Positions 38,901 to 48,280 are shown, counted from the stretch's first letter. The stretch: DNA of 64,000 bases from Prevotella sp. 10(H) (GCF_000711235.1 NZ_JOMI01000007.1:62001-126000); one strand, 5' to 3'. Notes: generated by a model from the letters alone, not told the origin. Program-made: numbers and translations.

Positions 38901-39184
38901 CCCGCATCGAGAGTGCTTCTTATCTGCGCCTGAAGTCTTTAGAAATAGGATATACCTTCCCTAGAAATATAATATCAAAAGTAGGAGCGAAAAGTCTGCG
39001 TTTGTATGTAAGCGGATACAACCTGCTTACTTTCACCGGCTTGGACGGCATGGACCCGGAACATCCCGGAGGACAGGGTGGTGCGATAGATGATAATAGA
39101 GACAAAAATAGCAATGATGTTACTGGCAATTACAGATATCCTCTGAACCGTACATGGAACATTGGTGCAACTATTAAATTTTAA
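35930..39184 (+). CDS. SusC-like TonB-dependent outer-membrane transporter (PUL B)
   Basis: 1084-residue outer-membrane importer. The N-terminus has about 20 charged residues before the hydrophobic signal core (FILMFVCLMMPLIAFSQ), a long n-region also seen in other SusC proteins; cleavage near residue 38. CarboxypepD_reg-like domain (about 42-120), plug (about 120-240; EEVVVVGYGTQKKATLTGSV, KLPGLRVTQTSSRPG, SAAIYGLRSANGVLLVTTKRG), barrel to the C-terminal strand WNIGATIKF. No STN domain. SusD starts 15 bases later. Expression probably depends on the 5' region with the GA repeat and terminator. Confidence 0.96.
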   Translation: MENHKQKRKSEKESAICRLRHFILMFVCLMMPLIAFSQTKTIQGVVTDTQDEPIPGASVIVTGTQRGTLTDVNGKFTIEATPQEKLTISFLGYLKQEINVGGDIDFIIRLVEDNTQLEEVVVVGYGTQKKATLTGSVASVGSKEITVTKNENVVNMLAGKLPGLRVTQTSSRPGAFESKFDIRGLGSPLIVIDGVPSDNDTFQRMDASEIESVTILKDASAAIYGLRSANGVLLVTTKRGESSPKAFEIQYGVNFGWQSFLHVPNNVNAMQYMDLVNEKTYASSWYNTLRGNTMPIFTDADYQPFRDGTRQTTDWLGATFRNNAMQQQHNITMDGGSEKVRYFFNLGYMDQESALRSNSMNYNRWNFRSNVDVNISKRLRASVSLGGYMDEMKEPGIDIWTVYKNVFVQQPHVPLYANNNPNYLNASPGETYNRLIDGHPLANTDSKYVGENEYINRKFNGQLSLTYDIPGIEGLSAKASYYYDFRDKDSKWFKKGYSLYIYDEATDTYVSGGAIQGDAGSPSKRSIQRMDEKWDNRNLQLSLNYNRTFNKVHNVAALVLFEDGYSTGDNFYAKRFMSLNSEYLFAGDALGQVGSMNSGSPWDRSTQAFVGKFNYDYAGKYLMEVSGRYDGSSKFPKGSRWGLFGSVSAGWRISEETFFKESPLAFINNLKLKGSYGVMGDDGAASTYPTVSAAYQINREIAWIYGTGVESGLKPTSLPNPDLTWYKANMLNVGVEAEMWNGLLGGSFEYYVRNRSGLIGRSTDALPKTVGAEMPEENMNTDRTFGYDMSVYHRNKIGEVEYNIGANMFATRNKWREKLDQGPAGNSFENWKRRDNTNRYKDIWFVRNTLGQYQSFDQIYNFNGYNIGGGGGMRPGEYYHEDWNGDGIINDDDMQPLATFGMPLFNYGINLGAAYKGFDLNANFQGAAGIHYRYTETYAMPLGWNDGGTNVKFWDRWHPEDPAKMYDPTSKWIPGKYPVTTGGEYDPDGSTRIESASYLRLKSLEIGYTFPRNIISKVGAKSLRLYVSGYNLLTFTGLDGMDPEHPGGQGGAIDDNRDKNSNDVTGNYRYPLNRTWNIGATIKF

Positions 39185-39198
39185 AGATATTCATAATT

Positions 39199-41247
39199 AT
39201 GAAAAAGATAAAATACATATTACTTTCAGGACTGGCAGCGCTGGCACTGGCTTCTTGTAGCGATCTGGATTTGGACCCGAAAGGGCAAATGGATGCTTCC
39301 GTTTTGTTAGGAAGTGAAGCAGGTATTAAATCGTATTTTGTGCTTGCCTATCAGATGCTGCCCATCGAAGATTTCAATTATAAAATAAACGGCCCGGGTT
39401 ATGGCTTCAATGGTGGTAATCATTGGGATATTCCCAAAGATTATCAGAGTACGGTGAACGGTGAACTGGTAGGTCATCGGGGCAACGTAGACGAAATCGG
39501 GGGATTTGACTATTGGCCCTACGACCGTATACGCTATGTCAATACCGCGATAGAAGCATTACCTAACTATCGGCAAAATTTTAGCGAAGAGGTTTATAAC
39601 GAATTGATGGGTGAAGCCCGTTTTCTGAGGGCATTCTATTATTTCGGGTTGGCGAAACGTTATGGAGGTGTACCCCTCATCGCCAACGTGCAAAGTCCTA
39701 CGGCACCCCGGGAAGAATTGATGGTGGGCCGTGCTACCGAACTGGATACATGGCAGTTTATACACGATGACCTCGAGTTTGCCATGAACAACATGGCTGA
39801 AAAATCGGATATAGGACGAGGCAATAAATATGTAGCTGCTGCTCTGATGTCGCGCGCTATGCTGTATGCAGGTACCATTGCCAAGTACGGCGATTATACC
39901 ACAGCTTCGTCCGACCCTGCTGCAAAAGCTGGTTTGGTAGGTATCCCTATCGACAAGGCCAATTATTTCTTTACCGAATCGCTGAAAGGTAGCGCAATGA
40001 TAAAGAGTAATGCCGCTTATGAACTGGTTGGTGAAAATCTTCCACAGGACCAGAAAGAGCAAAATTATGTGGATTTGTTCCTGACAATTAATAAGGAAGA
40101 TATTTTTGTAAAGCAATATAGCCAGGACGCGAGTACCGATGCACAGCTTTACCACAGTTACGATGGCGCTGCTTCGCCACAATATCAAAACGGAAATATA
40201 GATGGTATGGCACAGTGGCCCGGCTCGCAGTGGTATCCTTCTTTAGAAACACTGGAACTGTATCAGAAGCTGCCGCTGGAAGATGCGGACGGTAAACCGC
40301 GCCGCTTCAATACACGCGAAGAATTGTGGCAAACCACTGACTTAGAACCACGTATGAGGGCGAACTTCTACTTCTCGGGACAAGAACTCCGCGGAAACAA
40401 ATTCGCAGTACAAAGAGGGGTTTACAATACTTATACGGGAACAATGCTTGATGCCGCACAGGGAGATATTAATGCCCCAAGTGGTATAAACGCGCTGAAT
40501 AACAGGGCTGTAGGAGGAGGTAAACGATGGACATTCGATCCTAATAATCCGAATCAGACTGCTTGGGACTGGTCGAAGAGTCCGGATAAGTTGATTTCCG
40601 ATTACCATGGTAGTTGGGGAGGAGCTGAGAACAACAGCCTTACGGGTGTTTTTATGCGCAAGTATGTGGATTATAAGCTGAGCATAGCAATGGCAGCTGC
40701 AAATATATGTTATCATCCGTGGAAAGTATTCCGCTTTGCCGAAATCCTGTTGAACGAGGCGGAAGCCGCTTACGAATTGGGACAAAAAGACCTGGCCTAC
40801 GAGAATATAGCCCGCATCCGCAAGCGTGCCGGCGGCGTTGCATGGACTCCTAAGTCATCTCCGTCAGCTACATATGTTATCAATGGCCAAACTGTGGACG
40901 AAAACCTGGAATACATCCGCGAAGAACGCGCTAGGGAATTGCTTATCGAAAACCACCGGTGGTGGGATATTCGTCGGTGGAGGGTGGCTGACCAGCTCAA
41001 CAGGCTCGACGGTGGCGATGCTGTGAATCCTGTGACCGGAGCCAAAGGCTTTACCTTCGCTCTTCAGCAATTCCGCCCACATGCAGTCTATCCTTACTTT
41101 GTACTCAGTGAAGGTAAATATATCTTTATCCGTGAATACACCACAGACTGGAAGCAGTTTACTTTCGAAAAAAAGGCGTATTACGAAAATCTACCTGGCG
41201 GTGAGATAAATATAAATCCGAAACTGATCCAGAATCCTCTATGGTAA
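39199..41247 (+). CDS. SusD/RagB-like glycan-binding lipoprotein (PUL B)
   Basis: 682 residues, long for SusD. Lipoprotein signal ends LALASC (Cys20) followed by SDLDLDPKGQMD. The RagB/SusD helical core is marked by ELMGEARFLRAFYYFGLAKRYGGVPL, EILLNEAEAAYELGQKDLAYENIARIRKRAGG and ARELLIENHRWWDIRRW. It works with the preceding SusC as a lidded import complex at the cell surface. Its 3' end is 21 bases from the next start (41268). Confidence 0.95.
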   Translation: MKKIKYILLSGLAALALASCSDLDLDPKGQMDASVLLGSEAGIKSYFVLAYQMLPIEDFNYKINGPGYGFNGGNHWDIPKDYQSTVNGELVGHRGNVDEIGGFDYWPYDRIRYVNTAIEALPNYRQNFSEEVYNELMGEARFLRAFYYFGLAKRYGGVPLIANVQSPTAPREELMVGRATELDTWQFIHDDLEFAMNNMAEKSDIGRGNKYVAAALMSRAMLYAGTIAKYGDYTTASSDPAAKAGLVGIPIDKANYFFTESLKGSAMIKSNAAYELVGENLPQDQKEQNYVDLFLTINKEDIFVKQYSQDASTDAQLYHSYDGAASPQYQNGNIDGMAQWPGSQWYPSLETLELYQKLPLEDADGKPRRFNTREELWQTTDLEPRMRANFYFSGQELRGNKFAVQRGVYNTYTGTMLDAAQGDINAPSGINALNNRAVGGGKRWTFDPNNPNQTAWDWSKSPDKLISDYHGSWGGAENNSLTGVFMRKYVDYKLSIAMAAANICYHPWKVFRFAEILLNEAEAAYELGQKDLAYENIARIRKRAGGVAWTPKSSPSATYVINGQTVDENLEYIREERARELLIENHRWWDIRRWRVADQLNRLDGGDAVNPVTGAKGFTFALQQFRPHAVYPYFVLSEGKYIFIREYTTDWKQFTFEKKAYYENLPGGEININPKLIQNPLW

Positions 41248-41267
41248 CAATTAATAAAATAACAGAT

Positions 41268-42017
41268 ATGAAACGAAAATTATTATATAAACTGTCGCTG
41301 GTAATAGTAGCAACGCTCATGTTTTCATCTTGCTATACCGATGTCGACAACTACGATGCTCCCTCTTCAACCATGATGGGAAATGTGATTGATAAAACTA
41401 CGGGTAAGAATATTCTTACCAGCACGGACGATTTTCAGATCCGTATATGGGAAACAAGTTGGGGAGATGCTGTTTCGCCGCAGAATATTCCGGTGAAGCA
41501 AGACGGAACGTATCTGAATACCAAACTTTTTAACGCAACGTATGCCATGCAACCTTTTAATGGGCCTTTCTGGCCTGCGGAAAGGACAGAAGGCCATGTG
41601 CTTAAAGGTGAGTTGACCCAGAACTTCGAAGTAACTCCTTATCTTCAGATTACAGATTTTACATGGAGGCTGGAAGGAAGTAACCTTTATATGACCTGTA
41701 AACTGAAAGCTCCTATTACTGAAGGCTTACCAAATGTAAGGGAAATTAAGCCGTTTATAAGTTGGACCAAATTTTGTGGGGCAACTGCCAATCTTGGAGA
41801 GCTGAATCCTGATGACAAGCATACTAAGAAACTGAATAAGTCTTGGAATGAGATTGGAGATATGGCCACCGGCGTAGGTAATGAGACTTATGAATTTGGT
41901 CCTATCGAGTTAATTGCCAATCCCGGATATACATACCGTGTACGGTTGGGAGCTAACGTAAATGATAATGCACAGAAGTATAACTATACTGAAATAGTAG
42001 AATTTAAGGTAGAATAG
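41268..42017 (+). CDS. DUF3823 surface lipoprotein
   Basis: 249 residues from ATG 41268; an in-frame ATG at 41241 overlaps the SusD stop and gives no better signal. The lipoprotein signal ends LMFSSC. The N-terminal Ig-like domain starts with the family pattern YDAPSSTMMGNVIDKTTGKNI, then the FQIRIWETSWG and DGTYLNTKLFNATYAM strands. A second beta domain follows. DUF3823 proteins are Bacteroidota lipoproteins found right after SusCD; a glycan-binding accessory role is inferred from that position. It is the last gene before a terminator. Confidence 0.85.
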   Translation: MKRKLLYKLSLVIVATLMFSSCYTDVDNYDAPSSTMMGNVIDKTTGKNILTSTDDFQIRIWETSWGDAVSPQNIPVKQDGTYLNTKLFNATYAMQPFNGPFWPAERTEGHVLKGELTQNFEVTPYLQITDFTWRLEGSNLYMTCKLKAPITEGLPNVREIKPFISWTKFCGATANLGELNPDDKHTKKLNKSWNEIGDMATGVGNETYEFGPIELIANPGYTYRVRLGANVNDNAQKYNYTEIVEFKVE

Positions 42018-42028
42018 CAACTAAAGAT

Positions 42029-42068
42029 TTTCATAACCCGGAGACTTGCTCTCCGGGTTATGAAATTT
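42029..42068 (+). terminator. Intrinsic terminator after the SusC-SusD-DUF3823 unit
   Basis: Sixteen base pairs (42029-42044 with 50-65), core ATAACCCGGAGA, loop CTTGC, followed by TTTT. It ends the SusCD transcript, so the following enzymes need their own promoter or read-through. Confidence 0.9.
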
Positions 42069-42173
42069 TGATTATCTTTTATCCGGATGTTAATGGAAAA
42101 ATAAACGATCTGTTAGTTGGGATAAGTTTTTTTGCTTTTGTAGAAAATAATGCCAACTTGGTAATTACATATC

Positions 42174-42415
42174 ATGAAAATCTGTAATACCTTTTTCTTA
42201 ATTTGTGTTCTTATTATATAAGCTTGTATATCTGCAAATCATGATAGTACGAGTATTCAAAAAACAAGACAGCCCATTCTACCTGATTTTTATTCCAAAA
42301 ATTAGAAATAAAAATAGAAGGTAATGTTATAAGCGGCTTCCAAAAATTAGAAAATAATACAATAGTCTATATATATTCTGAAAAAGAACAATTTCCTGTT
42401 CAGTCAGACACATAA
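42174..42415 (+). pseudogene. Decayed small lipoprotein gene
   Basis: ATG 42174 opens a signal-peptide-like run, MKICNTFFLICVLII, then TAA (42219-42221) directly before Ala-Cys, as if a lipobox residue codon had mutated to stop. The same frame continues ISANHDSTSIQKTRQPILPDF before another stop. A second frame carries a protein-like stretch (IKIEGNVISGFQKLENNTI onward) ending at TAA 42413. The two halves are in different frames. This looks like a degraded lipoprotein gene, not random DNA, but its family is unknown. Confidence 0.45.
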
Positions 42416-42491
42416 AAGATATTATAAATAAATCTGAGAAATAGTTTAGCATGGAATGAGGTTTTAGGTAGAATTATGGTTCAAGGTGATG

Positions 42492-42539
42492 ACGATACAG
42501 AGAAATCTGTATTTTATACATCTCTGTATCGTTGTTTTG
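42492..42539 (+). terminator. Terminator-like hairpin upstream of the GH43 gene
   Basis: ACGATACAGAGA (42492-42503) pairs perfectly with TCTCTGTATCGT (42521-42532) across a 17-base loop, then TGTTTTG. It lies after the decayed gene and 75 bases before the GH43 start; it may be that gene's old terminator or a leader element. Confidence 0.55.
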
Positions 42540-42613
42540 AAAGTTCTGTATAGAGAATATGCCAACGATATTTCGCTTTCGGCTTCTAAATAATAATTAT
42601 TATAATAAATAAT

Positions 42614-44341
42614 ATGAGAGTACATATAATATTCTTTTTAGGGCTACTTTTTTTTCAAAGCCTTTCCCTAAATAGTCAAAATAATAAAAGGATAGTAGCT
42701 AATCCTATGAACCTGAATTATCGTTTCCAGTTCGATGATCCCAGCAGAAGAGAAGCCGCCGATCCTGTCATTGAATATTTTAAGGGTAAGTATTATCTGT
42801 TCGCCTCAAAATCGGGCGGCTACTGGAGTTCGCCCGACTTGAGCGAATGGACATATATCCCATGTAAAACGATAACGACTATAGAACATTATGCGCCTAC
42901 TATTTTGGTTATGGATGATGCCTTATATTTTATGAGTTCCTCCGAACCAAAAATTTTCAAAAATACAAATCCCGATATAGATAATTGGGAAGACATTCAT
43001 TCCAAATTCGAATTCCAGATTGCAGGTAGCGTCGACCCTGCCTTTTTCAAAGACGATGACGGACGGGTATACATGTATTGGGGATGCTCGGATAAAGACC
43101 CGATAATAGGTGTAGAAGTCGATCCTAAAGATGCTTTTAAGGTAAAAGCAGAAGCTAAAATATTGATTACTCATCAGCCCGATAAATACGGATGGGAAGT
43201 TCCCGGTGATAACAACGAGGAAGACCGTAACGGATACAACGAAGGGCCATGCATGATAAAATATAAAGGTAAATATTATCTGCAATATGCTGCTCCCGGC
43301 ACACAGTACCGTGTATATGGAGATGGGATTTACATTTCGGATAACCCATTGGGACCATATACATATGTAGAAAACGGCCCTTTTTCCTTTAAACCCGGTG
43401 GTTTTATCGGTGGGGCAGGCCATGGACATACATTTAAGGATAAGTATGGTAACTATTGGCATGTAGCAACAATGAAAATATCGGTTCGTCATATGTTCGA
43501 AAGGCGTCTGGGTCTCTTTCCTGCCTATATGGCAAGTGACGATAATATGTATGCCCATACAGTACTGACTGATTATCCATTCCATATTCCCGATCAAAAA
43601 GCAGATATGGAAAATAATGACTGTTCGATGAAATGGAATCTCCTTTCATGTGCTAAAGATATTTCTTCTTCATCCTCGCTACCGGGATACGAAGCCCGGT
43701 ATGCCAATGATGAAAAGGTAGAAACGTGGTGGTCATCACAATCGGGAAAAGCCGGTGAATGGTTGGAAATCGATCTGGGCAAAGAGATGCTAGTAAATGC
43801 CCTACAAGTGAATTTTGCGGATCAGGATTTTAGCTTAAAAGCGACAGATGTACGGCCATATTATCAATATTATATTGAAGGCTCACAGGATAGAAGCAGT
43901 TGGAGTATTATTGCAGATAGAAGATCAAATACAAAAGATATGGTGCATGAACTAATCGTATTGAATTCTCCATCCAAGACGAGGTATATCCGTATCAAAA
44001 ATACAAAAGATATGGAGGGAAAGTTTTCTATTTCCGATTTCAGGGTATTCGGGCATGGCCAGGGAGAATCACCGGCCGAAGTTTCAAATCTCCGGGTTTT
44101 CAGAAATAAACATGATAAGCGTATTATCAATCTGGGATGGGATAAAGTGGAAAATGCAACCGGCTATATTATCAGATGGGGAGTAAATAAAGATTATTTG
44201 AAAAATGCGACAATGATATATTCCGATACGCACTTTGAAGGGCGATTTTTTAACCGCAATTCAAAGTACTATTTCTCTATCGATTCTTTTAACGAAAACG
44301 GAATTACAAAAAATGAAAAGATATATAGTACATCAGAATAA
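42614..44341 (+). CDS. GH43 enzyme with discoidin and FnIII domains
   Basis: 575 residues; signal peptide ends SLNSQ. Five-bladed GH43 propeller (about 25-330) with the catalytic triad visible: base Asp50 (EAADPVIEYF), pKa modulator Asp141 (GSVDPAFFKDDDG) and acid Glu210 (GYNEGPCMIKYKG). Then an F5/8 type C domain (about 345-480; WWSSQSGKAGEWLEIDLGK, RYIRIKNTKD) and an FnIII-like domain (about 488-575). Likely alpha-L-arabinofuranosidase, beta-xylosidase or exo-galactosidase; the discoidin domain probably binds the polymer. It opens a run of enzymes continuing to 56820. Confidence 0.9.
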   Translation: MRVHIIFFLGLLFFQSLSLNSQNNKRIVANPMNLNYRFQFDDPSRREAADPVIEYFKGKYYLFASKSGGYWSSPDLSEWTYIPCKTITTIEHYAPTILVMDDALYFMSSSEPKIFKNTNPDIDNWEDIHSKFEFQIAGSVDPAFFKDDDGRVYMYWGCSDKDPIIGVEVDPKDAFKVKAEAKILITHQPDKYGWEVPGDNNEEDRNGYNEGPCMIKYKGKYYLQYAAPGTQYRVYGDGIYISDNPLGPYTYVENGPFSFKPGGFIGGAGHGHTFKDKYGNYWHVATMKISVRHMFERRLGLFPAYMASDDNMYAHTVLTDYPFHIPDQKADMENNDCSMKWNLLSCAKDISSSSSLPGYEARYANDEKVETWWSSQSGKAGEWLEIDLGKEMLVNALQVNFADQDFSLKATDVRPYYQYYIEGSQDRSSWSIIADRRSNTKDMVHELIVLNSPSKTRYIRIKNTKDMEGKFSISDFRVFGHGQGESPAEVSNLRVFRNKHDKRIINLGWDKVENATGYIIRWGVNKDYLKNATMIYSDTHFEGRFFNRNSKYYFSIDSFNENGITKNEKIYSTSE

Positions 44342-44378
44342 TATTGAAATCTATATAATATAAATTACCTTATTTATC

Positions 44379-45689
44379 ATGAAAAAACTAATAATAGCCG
44401 TACTCCTCATACTTGGAGTTACTAGTTTGTCAGCCCAACAAAGAAATGTCGATATCCAGCCTTATGCTGAATCTAAAGATGTAGTTTCTGCCCTCAACTT
44501 TGGAGCAAAAGCTGATGGCAAAACAGATGATACAAAGGCCATCCAGAAAGCCATGGACTCATTCGGCAGCAGAGGAGGAACAGTATACTTGCCAAATGGT
44601 ACTTACCTTATAGCAGGTTCGCTGAATATACCTCAGGCCGTGACACTGAAAGGAGCTTTCGAGTCTGTACCGGCACACAACGGCATCAGAGATAAAGGAC
44701 TACCAAAACCCGGGGAAGATGGTACGACTCTTCTTATCACCGGAAATAAAGGAAAAGATATAGACGCTACACCTGCTATTACTATCAATACCAATAGTAC
44801 GCTAAAAGGTATAGTTATGTACTGGCCACTTCAGGATCCTGATAAGGTTCCGGATGCATATCCGTGGGGCGTAGCCATGAAAGGAAAAAATCCCGCGCTG
44901 CTGGATGTGGAAATGCTCAATCCGTATAATGCAATAGATGCTTCACATAACGAAAGGGCGCTAATCCGGAATATAAGTGGACAACCTTTGCGCAGGGGCA
45001 TCTACATAGATGCAATCTACGATATAGGAAGGATAGAAAATGTACATTGGAATCCATGGTGGAGCATGAGACCTACATTGTACAACTGGCAACGGCAACA
45101 CGGTGAAGCATTCATCTTCGAGCGTACCGACTGGCACTATGTTCTCAATACATTTTGTTTCGGATATAATGTAGGATACAAATTCGGGGCTAGTCAGGGA
45201 AGTACGGGCTCATGCAACGGGAATTTCCTCGGTATAGGGGCAGATGCCTGCCATACATCCGTCAAGGTAGAGCAAAGTGCTGCATACGGTATTCTTATAA
45301 CGAATGGTGAATTCGTAGCCATGCACGGTGACGATCCCACAATGGTGGAAGTAACCGCCGCCAACAAAGGGAATGTCCGTTTTATGAACAGTGCCTTCTG
45401 GGGGCCTTGCAACCAGATTGCCAAGATCGACGGGCTGGGAACTGTCGGTTTTTCAGATTGCATATTCGTTCAATGGGACAGGAATAACGAAGGACGTGCT
45501 GCGATACAGGCTAATAGCGGTACCGTATTGGTCAGAGGTTGTGATTTTATTCACAATAGTCCGCAAATTATCCTAAAAAATGCTGTAGACCGTGCCATTA
45601 TAAGTGAAAATACCATTAAAGGTAAAATACGGATCGAGAATAATGCTAAAAACAGTTTTGTAAACGGAAATCTGGGAACTGATAATTAA
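44379..45689 (+). CDS. Right-handed beta-helix protein (Pectate_lyase_3 / GH28-like)
   Basis: 436 residues; signal peptide MKKLIIAVLLILGVTSLSAQ. It starts with the Pectate_lyase_3 signature (VVSALNFGAKADGKTDDTKAIQKAM, then GGTVYLPNGTYLI) and continues as repeated short beta-strand coils rich in Asn and Gly (IRNISGQPLRRGIYI, VRFMNSAFWG, VLVRGCDFIHN, IISENTI). The fold suits a polysaccharide lyase or hydrolase acting on pectin-like or other uronate chains, but the GH28 catalytic motif was not found. Whether it is catalytic is open. Located between GH43 and GH3 genes with 24-37 base gaps, same operon. Confidence 0.75.
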   Translation: MKKLIIAVLLILGVTSLSAQQRNVDIQPYAESKDVVSALNFGAKADGKTDDTKAIQKAMDSFGSRGGTVYLPNGTYLIAGSLNIPQAVTLKGAFESVPAHNGIRDKGLPKPGEDGTTLLITGNKGKDIDATPAITINTNSTLKGIVMYWPLQDPDKVPDAYPWGVAMKGKNPALLDVEMLNPYNAIDASHNERALIRNISGQPLRRGIYIDAIYDIGRIENVHWNPWWSMRPTLYNWQRQHGEAFIFERTDWHYVLNTFCFGYNVGYKFGASQGSTGSCNGNFLGIGADACHTSVKVEQSAAYGILITNGEFVAMHGDDPTMVEVTAANKGNVRFMNSAFWGPCNQIAKIDGLGTVGFSDCIFVQWDRNNEGRAAIQANSGTVLVRGCDFIHNSPQIILKNAVDRAIISENTIKGKIRIENNAKNSFVNGNLGTDN

Positions 45690-45712
45690 TTAATAAAAAA
45701 CACTTTATAAGA

Positions 45713-48280
45713 ATGAAACAGGTTAATAGGCGAATAACAGGACTGCTAATCTGTGCAGTCCTGCTATTTTCTTCGGTAAACGCCCAACAAAAAGATACAT
45801 ATCTGGATGAAAAATCACCGATGCATGACCGCATCACTGACTTATTATCCAAACTCTCCATAGAGGAAAAGATCAGCCTACTGAGGGCAACCTCTCCCGG
45901 CATCGAACGGTTACAGATACCCAAGTATTACCACGGTAATGAATCACTGCACGGCGTTCTCAGGCCGGGGCGATTTACCGTTTTCCCTCAGGCTATAGGA
46001 TTGGCCAGTATGTGGAACCCCGAACTTCATTATCAGGTTGCTACTGCTATCTCGGACGAAGCTCGGGGACGTTGGAACGAACTCGAACAAGGTAAGTTGC
46101 AAACACAGCGTTTTACCGACCTGCTTACATTCTGGTCTCCTACAGTAAATATGGCTCGGGATCCGCGTTGGGGGCGTACACCTGAAACCTATGGTGAAGA
46201 TCCCTATCTGTCGGGAGTGCTGGGAACGGCGTTTGTTAAAGGATTGCAAGGAGACGATCCGCGCTATCTGAAAATCGTATCTACACCTAAACACTTTGCC
46301 GCAAATAACGAAGAACATAACCGTTTTGTATGTAATCCTCAAATATCGGAAAGGCAACTGCGCGAATATTATTTCCCTGCATTCGAGATGTGCGTGAGAG
46401 AAGGAAAATCAGCTTCTATTATGTCGGCGTATAATGCCCTAAACGATGTACCCTGTACTGCTAATCCATGGCTGTTGACCAAGGTTCTCCGACATGATTG
46501 GGGATTTAACGGATATGTAGTATCCGACTGTGGAGGTCCCAGCCTGCTCGTATCGGCTATGAAATATGTAAAGACAAAAGAAGCTGCAGCGACACTTTCC
46601 ATCAAGGCGGGTCTTGATCTGGAATGTGGCGATGATGTATACATGCAACCTCTGTTGAATGCGTATAATCAATATATGGTCTCTCAGGCTGATATAGATA
46701 CTGCTGCTTACAGGGTATTAAGGGCAAGGATGCAACTCGGATTATTTGATGATCCTGAGCTAAATCCGTATAATAAGATTTCTCCTTCTGTTGTGGGATC
46801 TGAAAAACACAAACAACTGGCGCTGGAAAGTGCCCGTCAAAGTATTGTCCTTTTGAAAAATAAGAACAATACGCTTCCATTAAATTCTAAAAGAGTTAAG
46901 TCCATTGCTGTTGTAGGTATCAACGCTGGAAATAGTGAATTCGGCGATTATAGCGGTATTCCTGCAAATGCTCCTGTTTCTATTCTGCAAGGGATAAAAG
47001 ATAAAGTCGGCGATAAAACTAAAATTGTTTATGCACCTTGGAAATCGGCTTTGGACGGAAAAGAAATGATATCTGCAGCATATTTCCCCGGTGGATTAAA
47101 GACCGAATATTATACAAATATGGATCTTTCGGGACAAGCTAAAGTAAGAAACGAAGAATGGGTAAATTTCGAACCCGCAAATCAGGCACCCGATCCGTTT
47201 ATTCCTCCTTTCCCTCTATCGATCCGTTGGACAGGAAAATTACGTCCCGAAGTTACGGGAGATTATACCATTTATTATACAGCCGATGATGGTTGCCGCC
47301 TTTTTATAAACGGGGAAAAGCTGATAGATGCATGGCACGAAAGAAGTATAGCCACCGACTCGGTTTCACTTCGGCTCGAAGCTGGAAAAGAGTATGACAT
47401 CAAAGCCGAGTATTTTAATAACCGTGATAATTCGGTTGCCAAGCTTTATTGGAAAGTTCCTTCTATCGGCACGAAAGAACGTCTCGATATGTACGGCGAA
47501 GCCGGAAAAGCCGTTCGCGAATGTGAAAAGGTAATTGCAGTATTGGGAATAAACAAGACTATCGAACGCGAAGGTCAGGACCGATATGACATACACCTTC
47601 CAGCTGAACAAATGGAATTTATCAGGGAAATATACAAAGTGAATCCGAATACAATAGTTGTCTTGGTAGCCGGCAGTTCACTGGCCATCAACTGGATGGA
47701 AGAAAATATTCCGGCCATCGTCAATGCATGGTATCCGGGTGAGCAGGGAGGTACAGCTGTAGCCGAAGTATTATTCGGAGATTATAATCCGGGTGGAAGG
47801 TTACCGATTACCTATTACAATACTCTAGACGAGTTACCTGCTTTTGATGATTATGATATTAGTAAAGGTCGCACTTATCAATATTTCAAGGGGAAGCCGC
47901 TCTACCCTTTCGGTTATGGCCTGAGCTATACAACTTTCGTCTATAATAATCTGAAGATTGAAGATGCCGGTACATCCGTAAAAGTATCATTCAATCTGAA
48001 AAATACCGGAAAGATGTCAGGGGATGAAGTTTCTCAGGTGTATGTAAAAATGCCGGAAACAGGGGTCGTTATGCCAATGAAGGAACTGAAAGGATTTCAA
48101 CGTAATACAATAAAGAAAGGTGAGAACAGAAAAGTTGAAATAGAAATAAGGAAAGACTTATTGAGATATTGGGACGACAAAACTGAATCATTCATCAACC
48201 CTACTGGTGAATTTGAATTTATGGTTGGCTCTTCATCCTCCGATATTAAATTAAAAGGAAATTTCACTTTGAAGAAATAA
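45713..48280 (+). CDS. GH3 beta-glycosidase with PA14 insert
   Basis: 855 residues; signal peptide ends SVNAQ. GH3 barrel (about 35-345), nucleophile Asp272 in VVSDCGGPS, KHFAANNEEHNR substrate motif. The alpha/beta sandwich is split by a PA14 domain (about 460-585; SIRWTGKLRPEVTGDYTI, ADDGCRLFINGEKLID). The C-terminal FnIII-like domain starts near 745. A PA14 insert near the active site commonly narrows specificity for short oligosaccharides. Beta-glucosidase or beta-xylosidase. In operon between the beta-helix gene and GH31 (27-base gap). Confidence 0.92.
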   Translation: MKQVNRRITGLLICAVLLFSSVNAQQKDTYLDEKSPMHDRITDLLSKLSIEEKISLLRATSPGIERLQIPKYYHGNESLHGVLRPGRFTVFPQAIGLASMWNPELHYQVATAISDEARGRWNELEQGKLQTQRFTDLLTFWSPTVNMARDPRWGRTPETYGEDPYLSGVLGTAFVKGLQGDDPRYLKIVSTPKHFAANNEEHNRFVCNPQISERQLREYYFPAFEMCVREGKSASIMSAYNALNDVPCTANPWLLTKVLRHDWGFNGYVVSDCGGPSLLVSAMKYVKTKEAAATLSIKAGLDLECGDDVYMQPLLNAYNQYMVSQADIDTAAYRVLRARMQLGLFDDPELNPYNKISPSVVGSEKHKQLALESARQSIVLLKNKNNTLPLNSKRVKSIAVVGINAGNSEFGDYSGIPANAPVSILQGIKDKVGDKTKIVYAPWKSALDGKEMISAAYFPGGLKTEYYTNMDLSGQAKVRNEEWVNFEPANQAPDPFIPPFPLSIRWTGKLRPEVTGDYTIYYTADDGCRLFINGEKLIDAWHERSIATDSVSLRLEAGKEYDIKAEYFNNRDNSVAKLYWKVPSIGTKERLDMYGEAGKAVRECEKVIAVLGINKTIEREGQDRYDIHLPAEQMEFIREIYKVNPNTIVVLVAGSSLAINWMEENIPAIVNAWYPGEQGGTAVAEVLFGDYNPGGRLPITYYNTLDELPAFDDYDISKGRTYQYFKGKPLYPFGYGLSYTTFVYNNLKIEDAGTSVKVSFNLKNTGKMSGDEVSQVYVKMPETGVVMPMKELKGFQRNTIKKGENRKVEIEIRKDLLRYWDDKTESFINPTGEFEFMVGSSSSDIKLKGNFTLKK

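Noticed and set aside
42923-43597. 224-codon minus-strand ORF opposite GH43
   Set aside because: Antisense to a GH43 with a complete catalytic triad; composition is that of a shadow frame.
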